Positions 39,278-48,061 of a DNA stretch of 64,000 nucleotides are shown in pieces (position 1 is the first letter of the stretch; every line of letters begins with the position of its first letter). The position numbers and the translations under genes are program-made. The stretch spans positions 9,692,001 to 9,756,000 of the forward strand of contig NC_085133.1 of the NCBI RefSeq assembly GCF_030269925.1, written 5' to 3'. This stretch comes from Bombyx mori (lineage: Eukaryota > Arthropoda > Insecta > Lepidoptera > Bombycidae). The notes under the pieces are model-generated. The model saw only the letters and a program-made list of their open reading frames with translations. It was not told the DNA's origin and made no database searches.

Positions 39278-39760
39278 ATACATATCAGACCATACACATC
39301 AGATGGGTTTGATATGTAATTAGCGGCGGCCACGATAAGAGGATTATCGCGTCGCGCCACTTTTTCAAAGTAGTGTCCTTTAGATACTTACGAATCGGTT
39401 CTAAATTTAAATCGTCGTGAACACTGACATTCCTCACGTACTATGGTGCTCCGTCGGCTATCCTGCAAAACGGGATTGGATGACCTGGAGAAAGCTTATG
39501 TGCATGCGGACCGCGTGATCGAATACACTACACTTGCTTAGGTCATGACGGAACGTTTGCAAGTTTTGTCGAGTGTCCCTTGCTACGAAGAACAATTTAG
39601 TTCGCCTGCGAATTATCGCATAAAATGATGATATTAAGTCTGACATTATGCAAAAAATAAAGCTCAATACTCGGTTTGATGAGCACGCTGTATACAACAA
39701 ATGCAAAATTACTTTACGTAATAATATGAAATGAACATTAAGTGGATGCATACAAGATTT

Positions 39761-39769
39761 ACACAACTG
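39761..39769 (+). promoter_or_regulatory. Gene D upstream conserved block, copy 2
   Basis: ATTTACACAACTGT about 121 bp upstream of the ATG at 39890. Confidence 0.5.
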
Positions 39770-39889
39770 TCTCAGAAGAATAACTTAACTCGTATTACGC
39801 ACATCATGTAAAGTAAATTCATTTAGAGCAGACATCGATTGACCAGGTTGTTAACTAGGTGTCAAATCAGTAATAGTCATCGTGCGAAA

Positions 39890-40301
39890 ATGTGCCGTAT
39901 AAGACGATGGAAAACGCCGTTTTTAAAACAGGTACCTAACGATTTTTTTTAATGTCCTTGTATTAAGACGAGTATACGGCCCATCTTTGTGCTCAGAGGA
40001 ATTGTTTGAGATGATATCATCATATCGGAGTAGAGTTCATCCATACTACCTGGAGCCACTGCGATCATCCACAGTGCGTTTCCAGAGGTCTTTTTTGCCA
40101 CGTACCATCCGGCTATGGAATGAGCTCCCCTCCACGGTGTTTCCCGAGCGCTATGACATGTCCTTCTTCACAAACGAGGCTTGTGGAGAGTATTAAGCGG
40201 TAGGCAGCGGCTTGGCTCTGCCCCTGGCATTGCTGAAGTCCATGGGCGACGGTAACCACTCACCATCAGGTGGGCCGTATGCCCGTCTGCCTACAAAGGC
40301 A

Positions 40302-40379
<78 letters not shown>

Positions 40380-43104
40380 GTTTTTACCATCGCACCGCCT
40401 CGCCACCGGAATAGAGATCATCCATACTACCTGTAGCCATTGCGTTCATCCACAGTGCGTTTCCAAAGATATTTTCGCCACGTACCATCTGGCTTTGGAA
40501 TGAGAGTCCCTTAATGGACACCCCCCCCCATGAGGGATGAGGTTTTTTTTATTTTTTTTATTGCCCTTTCCCGTCGCTCATGGACATCAACAATGCCAGG
40601 GGCAGAGCAAAGCCGCTGCCTACTGTGTACTTAATACTCTCGACAAGCCTCGTTTGAAGAAGGACGTTTTTCTCGGTTATCAACATTGTTTAGACTTCGA
40701 ACTTATCTCATGCCAAAACCAGGTGGGTAGTGAACCCAAAAAAACTCCAAGCTTGTACCTAGTACAACATTCCCTTCTGTAACAGATTTAATATTTCAAT
40801 ATCAACCTTAAATATCAATTTGTCACTTTCATTTCCAGTGTCTTGTGATCTCCAGTGTAACTTTTAATATGATTTCATATGGTTTCGCATTTGGATTTAA
40901 CGCTTCTTTAATCACATCATTAAGGAAGACAAATGAGATCCCACTGAATAGAGACTCGGAGTCGTGGTTGGGTACGTAAACTTCCTTTTATTTTACAGTC
41001 AATATAGTTATAATTTATATTATAATTTTACAGCGTTCGTTTATCTAGAGTCCATTGTCAATATATAGGAATACCTTGAAAACAGTCACTCCCTGGTCAT
41101 AAGGCCTATGTCTAAATAGCTGTTTAATACGGTTACCATTCGGAACAGTGCACCCTAATAATTCTAGACTTGAATCTAGAAATCAACATATTATGAAGTC
41201 CTTTTGAAAGTCCCCAAGAATAGGTACCACGATCTTGCCTATTTCTACTCCGAACTCAGGTATTCCAATTGAGTGAGACATACAATTGATACTCCAACCT
41301 CGTGGTTCAAGATGGATGGCGACATTCACATAGGCAATGTCATTGGCCATCAGTAACCAATTAACACTAGGTAGACTCGTTTTACCCATCGAAGAAATAA
41401 TACAAAAAGGGAAACTTAATTTGCTTTTTGAAAATTCGGTGAAGTTTACTGTAGTTATCCTTAATATCGCAAAGCTAGTAGTTAGCAAAAAGGAAATGGG
41501 GGAATCCTACATGGGGGAATCTAATGTTATAGAAGTATCATCTACCAGCGGAACCTGGTGCATTATATTTATTGTCGTAGTGAATAAAAGATAAGAGCTA
41601 ACTATTAATAGGTGCTACAACTGCTTGCTTATCTTCAAAAATAAAAATACATTTGTAATACATATACATACATACTATAAATATAATACATCACTAAACA
41701 ACAAAAAAAAATGGTCAGACTCAAAGATTATTCTGCTCAAAAAAAGTAATATAATTTGAACGTATAGAATAGCATACCATATTGTTATAGCTATTTTTCA
41801 AAATGATTACTAATATAAGGCCTTCTTTTTTTTTAGCATCAGTCCTCGGATTATTCATATTCATTGGATCTATTATCACCTGTATTATCATGAAATACAT
41901 CGGGCGAAGATTTTCTTTCCTACTCAGCTCTATTATAATAATATGCTCATGGATTTTATTTACATTATCTTCATCTTTCCTTGAATTATTAATCGCAAAA
42001 ATCCTACAAGGTATAACGGTTGGATTGGGCAGCTTAGGATCCAATTTGATCGGGGAATATTCCAGTCCAAAATATAGAGCCTCTTTCATAGCAACTATAC
42101 CGACTGGTTTGTTATTCGGTGAATTGCTGATTCATTGCCTTGGATTGATTTGCGAGTGGCGTGACGTGGCTTTAGTGATTGCCTTTCTCTGTTTACCGGG
42201 ATTAATAGCAAGCGTATTTTCTCCTGAATCACCAAGCTTCCTGGTAACTAAAGGACGATACGATGAATGCAGGAAGGTGTTTCGTTGGTTGAGAGGAACG
42301 GACGAGGACACCGAACTCGAAGCAATGATTCAAACTGATAAAATTATTAAAGAAACAACAAAAAATTATCACAAACAAAGTTTAATAAAACTTTTTAAAG
42401 CTAAACTACTATACGTCTTGATTGTTTTCAGAAAACGTGAATTTCGTATTCCAATGATCATAATGATGCACTTGAATCTTATAAACCAATTCTGCGGTAC
42501 TTTCGTTAACGATATGTACACCGTTGACATACACACGGCCATGTACGGTACCGATGCTTACATGTTTCAAACGGCTGCATCTTTGGATGTCCAAAGACTT
42601 GTGTCGACTATGCTAATGATATACGTGTCTTCTAAAGTACGAAGACGTCCACTCTTATTAGCCTTGGTGGGATTAAATGTATTGGCGTATCTATTGATAG
42701 CCGGTTACATATACGGTAGACGAAACAAAATTCTCCCTTTCGACCATATGGCTATAGGCATTATATTGCATCATTTTCATTTCTTCAGCATCGGAACTGG
42801 CTCCTTTCCATTGGTATTCATAATTAGTGGTGAAATATACCCTCTAACTGATAAAGGGTATTGTGTGTTGTTTTGCAGTATCCTTTATTCGATATACATG
42901 TTTACGAATATCAAAACCGCACCATATCTATTCTCTCTAATAGGTATAGAGGGTGCATTTTGTGTTTATGCTATATTACTGTTTTATTGTCTTGCTGTGA
43001 CATTATATCTATTACCGGAGACCAAAGATAAGACCCTTCAAGAGATCGAGAATGAATTTAGAGGTTATGCTATAAATCACGAAACTGTCAAATTGAATGC
43101 TTAG
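39890..43104 (+). CDS. Gene D: Tret1-like MFS sugar transporter (3 exons, 480 aa)
   Basis: Exons 39890-39931, 40839-40971 (donor GTACGT) and 41837-43104 (acceptor TTTTAG) total 1443 bp and 480 aa; an identical upstream first exon (38591-38632) is an alternative. The most divergent of the four. Exon 2: S-Y-G-F-A-F-G-F-N-A-S-L-I. Exon 3: G-R-R-F in place of G-R-R-P after TM2, E-Y-S-S-P-K-Y-R-A, S-P-E-S-P-S-F-L-V-T-K-G-R, K-V-R-R-R-P-L, P-E-T-K-D-K-T-L-Q-E-I. Open throughout with the shared intron phases. A candidate polyadenylation signal AATAAA is at 43246-43251. Expected role as in A-C: membrane facilitator of trehalose or hexose; the changed P after GRR may tune or alter function (inference). 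Confidence 0.87.
40028..40377 (+). mobile_element. LINE 3' end with 70-nt poly-A (GGTAGGCAGCGG family)
   Basis: Encodes the LINE C-terminus S-F-L-P-R-T-I-R-L-W-N-E-L-P-S-T-V-F-P-E-R-Y up to the stop near 40196, then a ~110-bp 3' UTR with GCGGTAGGCAGCGGCTTGG, CAGGTGGGCCGTATG and about 70 A's (40307-40377). It splits the sequence CATATCG|TTTTTACC, whose intact form is at 38720-38735; ATCG is repeated at both ends. Probably L1Bm/BMC1-type; name uncertain. Confidence 0.8.
40553..40625 (-). mobile_element. Fragment of the GGTAGGCAGCGG-family tail
   Basis: Minus-strand ...GCCGCTGCCTAC end with a poly-T. Truncated. Confidence 0.7.
40972..41836. other. Gene D intron 2
   Basis: 865 bp, A+T-rich. Open frames there are short and unconserved. 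Ends with a strong T tract and TTTTAG. Confidence 0.6.
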
Positions 43105-43245
43105 CTGTAGAGGATATACCGGTGTACTTTTCAAGTTATTATCAATAGCTTTCGGACTACTGAATTATATTAGATAGACTGATAGCATGACATTACCAAT
43201 AGATATTAAAATATGAACGCTTTGATAAAAGAAGAGAGTGTTGAT

Positions 43246-43251
43246 AATAAA
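43246..43251 (+). terminator. Candidate polyadenylation signal of gene D
   Basis: AATAAA about 140 bp after the stop codon. Confidence 0.45.
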
Positions 43252-43719
43252 TAATTAAAGACGCTACATCACCAAGATAGAGACAGAACGTGCGAAAAAG
43301 AAGAGAGAGGGAGAGAGATAAGAATAATAATTTTAGTCTGAATTAAAAATATAATCAACTAGAACTCTTGAAAAATGCACCGAAAATAAACAAAAATACC
43401 TTACTGCTTGAGCGGAGATAATCTACGTTTGAGGTTACAGATGGCTTATTGGAGATTCTTGAAGGTCAGTATTCAGGTCGATGATGGTGAAATGTCATCT
43501 TAAATGAAAGGTAGCTTAATACAAGCGACGAAAAGGGATCGACTGCAACGATCGCGAGCTGTCGAAAATTCTACCTGTTATGACTGACTTGTCATGTTCT
43601 TTTTAAAGAATGAATTTCAGATTTGATTGATGCATCCACACTCAAAGCGCTGATGATCTGTCTTAGCTCAATCGCGATAGCACTGCCAGAATTACTTGAA
43701 CTTGAACACTTAACTTGTT
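43252..43719. other. 3' flank of gene D
   Basis: A+T-rich with a (GA)n patch near 43300. No gene. Confidence 0.4.
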
Positions 43720-43935
43720 GTTCTGGTTAGGGTAAATGGTAAAAGACCTCGTGGACGAAGCCCCATGCGCTGGACTGATCAAGTTAAAATCCTTACCAAA
43801 ACCCAACTTAATGAGAGCGTGCGCCATAACCTCAGTTCGTGAATTACGGAGAACGTGAAGACTTTAATAAACAATAATTCCACATAACTAAGACTGCTCT
43901 GCCAAGAGTAACCGACTATAATGATGATGAATAAC
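43720..43935 (+). mobile_element. RTE-type LINE tail fragment
   Basis: Encodes V-N-G-K-R-P-R-G-R-S-P-M-R-W-T-D-Q-V before stops, and ends TATAATGATGATGA, the RTE-type trinucleotide tail. Confidence 0.72.
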
Positions 43936-43991
43936 GCCTAACCAGAACTATCTCAAAACACTGTCATCTTTTATACTTTTCGTACTTTCAC

Positions 43992-44097
43992 GGTAGGCAG
44001 CGGCTTGGCTCTGCCCCTGGCATTGCTGAGGTCCATGGGTGAAGGTGACCACTCACCATCAGGTGGGCCGTAGGTCGTCTGCCTACAAGGGCACATT
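43992..44097 (+). mobile_element. GGTAGGCAGCGG-family LINE tail, short copy
   Basis: CGGTAGGCAGCGGCTTGG...CTGCCTACAAGGGCACATTTTT. 5'-truncated to about 105 bp. Confidence 0.8.
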
Positions 44098-44389
44098 TTT
44101 TATAACCAAATAGATACATGTTACTTTTTCGAAGCTACCCTAAAGCTCTTTAAGGCTTCATGACGGTTCTGTGAGTCGCTGGTATTTGTGATTTAGACTA
44201 TCCAACACGAGAGCTGACAATTGAATAAATAAAACGTAAGACGTGCTGTGCACTCGGTGTAATTGTTGAAGTGAGTCTATACACGTCATTCTTATATAAA
44301 CTTAAAATCGAACACACTTCGTACTGTCAGTTTATAATCAAAAGGAAAAACAAATTAAAATATTAGAGAGTTTTTTCTTGTTTTATTTA
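44098..44389. other. Spacer before the BEL element
   Basis: No gene or repeat recognised. Confidence 0.4.
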
Positions 44390-44394
44390 TACAG

Positions 44395-44669
44395 TGTTGG
44401 GACTTCCTTTTCCTTATTCCTTCCTCAATCCCCTATCCACGCCATCTGTTGACACTACGAGAAAAACTACGCGCGTATGAAAATGGCGCGAAGTGTGTAA
44501 AAAACAACTAAAACATGGTGCCGGTGCAAAAACAATAAAATTGTGATTTGTTGATCAATCAGCACATATAACTCTCGCCAGTGAGAAAATTGAATAGTGC
44601 ATCAACGAAATACAGAGTGAGTCCTAAAACTTATCCTTTTCCCAGTCCCAAACATCTAAATTCAAAACA
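44395..44669 (+). repeat. 5' LTR of the BEL/Pao element
   Basis: 275 bp, TG...CA ends. A primer-site-like TGGTCCGTTTCGAGC starts 7 bp downstream; the tRNA was not identified. Confidence 0.93.
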
Positions 44670-44968
44670 TATTTAGTGGTCCGTTTCGAGCGCGAATAAC
44701 CTATGGTAACTAGGGGCATATTCGTTAGAAAACTCTAGTTATACATTTCATTTCGCTTTAATCTTATCCTAATAACAATATAACTATAATTTATAATATT
44801 ATTTTACTATTTAAAGCATAAAATAACAATATATTTTTTATAAATCTCAAGTGACGTAGGTAGTTCAAAAAATTTCTCGGTTGTAAAAATAGAATTCATT
44901 TGCATCATAATTTTTGTATTCAAATTCTAATTATATTTCTATATTTACTATAATTTACGTATTCTATA

Positions 44969-47900
44969 ATGTCAGAACTCAAATTAAAACTCCTAACAAG
45001 TCAACGTGAATATGTTTTTAAGGACATACAAATACTTTATAACTTATCACAACAAATTGCATCAGATTCGTCAAAATTATCTCAATTCAATGTTCGATAC
45101 AAACGTCTAGATGTTTTACGGCAAGAATATTTAGATCTAACTAATCAAATAAATGCGATAAAACTTGAAATTAATCCTAAAGACAAAATCGATATGCAAG
45201 TTGTTAAGGCATTTGACGACATGTATTACGCGATATCGGAAGCGTCCAACGCCGACCCCGGCGACGCCGGCGCACTCGCGTCGCATTACATCTCACCCAA
45301 GCCGTTTGGTCAGCAAGTACGTTTACCAAAAATTAATTTATTCAAGTTTGATGGTAGAATTGAGCAATGGCGGACTTTTTATGATACATTTACGTCGCTT
45401 GTTCACGAGAATGAGAATATTACAGCAATTGAAAAATTTCATTATTTAATATCGTGTCTATCGGGTGCTGCTTTATCGATTGCCAAAGGGGTACCTGTTA
45501 CATCTGATAATTATCAAATAGTTTTCGACGCACTAGTGGGTCGATTTGAAAATAAAAGATTATTAGCTACATCTTATTTAGACAAAATTATACAATTTCA
45601 GCAATTGAAAAGTTCTAACATTAATGATTTATTGACATTAAATAATTTATTATACGAAAGTGTCAATGCCCTCAAGGCAGTAAACATTCCTAATCTTGGT
45701 GAATTTATATTATTCTATATGGCGTCCCGTACTTTAGACAGTGACACTCGTAAAAGATTTGAATCACAGTTACAGGAAAATTCAAATAACCTACCTACTA
45801 TAAACGACTTACTAACTTTTTTACAAAACCATGTTAAGATACTAGAGGTTAGTGAACCAAGCTCGTCATCTGTTGTACGTATACAACAAACTAATAAACA
45901 ACTCACAAATTATAAGAGTGCACCTCGCAATGAATGTTTTTCTAAAAAACCTTATTTGAAATCAACATCATTACCCGTTAATTCAAATATATCTTCAAGT
46001 GTCAACACCGGCGCACCGTGTAGCTGTTGTGAACAACAACATAATCTATATAAGTGTCCTAAATTTCAAGCTTTAGGCATACAAGACCGGCTTAATTTAG
46101 TGACATCAAAATCTTTATGTAAAAACTGTTTACGCCAAAATCATAACATTAACAAATGTTATTCAAAATTAAATTGTTTTACTTGCGGACAACGACATCA
46201 TACGCTTCTCCATGAGGTCAATACAGCTGTGAGTGGCATGGTCACAGTTGACGTACGCCCGGACGATATCACACGTAATCCCACCTTTGAGTCTAGCACT
46301 GCAGCCTCCACTAATGCGTATGTGGGCTACAGTCGCTCGGTGGTTCTTTTGGGTACTTGTGTAGTTCGCGTTCGTCATCCTCGCAGTACTAATCAATCAT
46401 TTCTTGTACGTGCGTTGATCGATAGTGGTGCTCAAGATTGTTTCATTACCAAGTCATGTTGTCAACGTATGGGCTTACCACTACGTCGCTGTCCATTAGC
46501 CGTAGTTGGTCTAGGTCAAAATGCTGTACATCACGTGACTGGAGTTACTTCTTGCACTGTACTTTCTCGTACTACTTCAGAAAATCCTCATTTCAACATT
46601 AATCCTATCGTAGTAAATACTATAACGAGTAAAATGCCTGCTACAAACTTACCTAGTAATCTTCGTGAATCTTTTAAACATCTGATCCTCGCAGATGAGA
46701 ATTTTGATAAACCATCAAATGTAGATTTACTACTTGGCGCAGAGCTGTTCCATAGTATTTATGACGGTCAACGCGTTCAGCCCAGTCATGATCTACCGGT
46801 AGCTTTACACAGCGTATTTGGTTGGGTCATCACCGGTAAACTTGATACAAACCATTTATCTCCGCCAACAATATCTTCTCTCTTAGCATCCACACGTTCT
46901 CTGGACGAGGGACTCAAGCGATTCTGGGAGATCGAAGAACCTCCAAATCAGGTTATCTTAAACCCTGAAGACATTAAATGTGAACAAATGTACTCAAATC
47001 TAACGTATCGTAATCCCGACGGCAGATATGTTGTACCTATGCTTCTCAAAGAATCTATCAGTCAACTAGGTGATTCTTTCAACCAATCTTTCTCTCGACT
47101 CGTTAACCTCGAACGACGCCTTGATCGAAACTTAGAGTTGAAAAAAGAGTACACCGCCTTTATGCGCGAATACAAGCTGTTAGGGCATATGGAGCCTAGC
47201 ACGGACTCGAATAAAATCGGGCAGTATATAATTCCTCATCATTGTTTCATTCGCCCGGAAAGTACAACGACTAAACTTAGAGTTGTATTCGATGCTAGCG
47301 CCAAAACTACCAATGGCAAATCTCTTAACGATCTTGTATATACTGGTCCGAAACTTCAAAACGATATAGGAGATATACTTACAAAATTTCGGTTGCATGC
47401 TGTTATTTTTACTGCCGACATCAGTAAGATGTATCGAAACATCGAACTCAGGCCAGAAGACCGAAAATGGCAGCATATACTTTGGCGCGATTCTCCTTCT
47501 GATCCTGTAACTGAGTATGAGCTGAAAACGGTAACCTACGGGGTTACGAGTTCCCCTTATCTGGCAATACGTACTCTGCATCAATTAGCCTCTGACTACG
47601 AAAAAGAGTGGCCCTTAGCAGCTGCTAGTCTTCGTCATGATACTTTCATGGATGACATCACTGTTGGTGCTACATCTATTGAAAGTGCACTGAAACATAA
47701 AGAAGAGTTAATACAAATGTTAGCGCGTGCTAAGTTCGAATTACGTAAATGGAGTAGCAACTCACCCGAATTCCTCACCCAGATACCAACGGAACATTGT
47801 CAAGTTCCTAAAACATTTTGTGATGAAAAACAAAAACAAAGTATCAAGATTCTTGGAGTCCAATGGGATCCAGCTGATGATAACTTCACTTATGCTTTAT

Positions 47901-48010
47901 CAGAACTCGCTCCAGGGAATACAAAACGTGCTATTCTATCAAACGTCGCCAGAATTTATGATCCACTCGGATGGTTGGCCCCAATGGTTCTAATAGCTAA
48001 GCTTACCTAA
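44969..48010 (+). CDS. BEL/Pao Gag-protease-RT part (1013 aa, ends at premature TAA)
   Basis: In order: Gag domain of the type often fused to BEL Pol (about 110-270, L-P-K-I-N-L-F-K-F-D-G, W-R-T-F-Y-D-T-F), cysteine knuckles (C-S-C-C-E-Q-Q-H, C-K-N-C-L-R-Q-N-H, C-F-T-C-G-Q-R-H-H; about 350-410), aspartic protease A-L-I-D-S-G-A-Q-D (about 484), and RT with L-R-V-V-F-D-A-S-A, Y-G-V-T-S-S-P-Y and the catalytic F-M-D-D-I-T-V-G (about 893). The TAA at 48008-48010 falls just after the RT, and 48011 onward stays open in the same frame, so a single nonsense change separates RT from RNase H and integrase. No other break seen. Confidence 0.93.
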   Translation: MSELKLKLLTSQREYVFKDIQILYNLSQQIASDSSKLSQFNVRYKRLDVLRQEYLDLTNQINAIKLEINPKDKIDMQVVKAFDDMYYAISEASNADPGDAGALASHYISPKPFGQQVRLPKINLFKFDGRIEQWRTFYDTFTSLVHENENITAIEKFHYLISCLSGAALSIAKGVPVTSDNYQIVFDALVGRFENKRLLATSYLDKIIQFQQLKSSNINDLLTLNNLLYESVNALKAVNIPNLGEFILFYMASRTLDSDTRKRFESQLQENSNNLPTINDLLTFLQNHVKILEVSEPSSSSVVRIQQTNKQLTNYKSAPRNECFSKKPYLKSTSLPVNSNISSSVNTGAPCSCCEQQHNLYKCPKFQALGIQDRLNLVTSKSLCKNCLRQNHNINKCYSKLNCFTCGQRHHTLLHEVNTAVSGMVTVDVRPDDITRNPTFESSTAASTNAYVGYSRSVVLLGTCVVRVRHPRSTNQSFLVRALIDSGAQDCFITKSCCQRMGLPLRRCPLAVVGLGQNAVHHVTGVTSCTVLSRTTSENPHFNINPIVVNTITSKMPATNLPSNLRESFKHLILADENFDKPSNVDLLLGAELFHSIYDGQRVQPSHDLPVALHSVFGWVITGKLDTNHLSPPTISSLLASTRSLDEGLKRFWEIEEPPNQVILNPEDIKCEQMYSNLTYRNPDGRYVVPMLLKESISQLGDSFNQSFSRLVNLERRLDRNLELKKEYTAFMREYKLLGHMEPSTDSNKIGQYIIPHHCFIRPESTTTKLRVVFDASAKTTNGKSLNDLVYTGPKLQNDIGDILTKFRLHAVIFTADISKMYRNIELRPEDRKWQHILWRDSPSDPVTEYELKTVTYGVTSSPYLAIRTLHQLASDYEKEWPLAAASLRHDTFMDDITVGATSIESALKHKEELIQMLARAKFELRKWSSNSPEFLTQIPTEHCQVPKTFCDEKQKQSIKILGVQWDPADDNFTYALSELAPGNTKRAILSNVARIYDPLGWLAPMVLIAKLT

Positions 48011-48061
48011 CAAGAACTATGGCGCCTTCAGCTTGACTGGGATGAAACTGTACCGTCAGAT

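Larger units (their letters stand above)
38840..40540. repeat. Tandem duplication unit 2, with a LINE insertion
   Basis: SINE 38858-39277, LINE fragment 39300-39750, upstream block 39761-39769 and exon 39890-39931 repeat unit 1 with few substitutions. The end of the unit (ATCG|TTTTTACCATCGCACCGCC) is split by the LINE tail at 40028-40377. Confidence 0.9.

Noticed and set aside
40212..40436. Open frame with a run of about 24 Lys
   Set aside because: It is the translation of a poly-A tail plus LINE 3' UTR.
41337..41594. 85-codon frame in gene D intron 2 as an extra exon
   Set aside because: No consensus splice sites in the needed phase and no counterpart in the paralogues.
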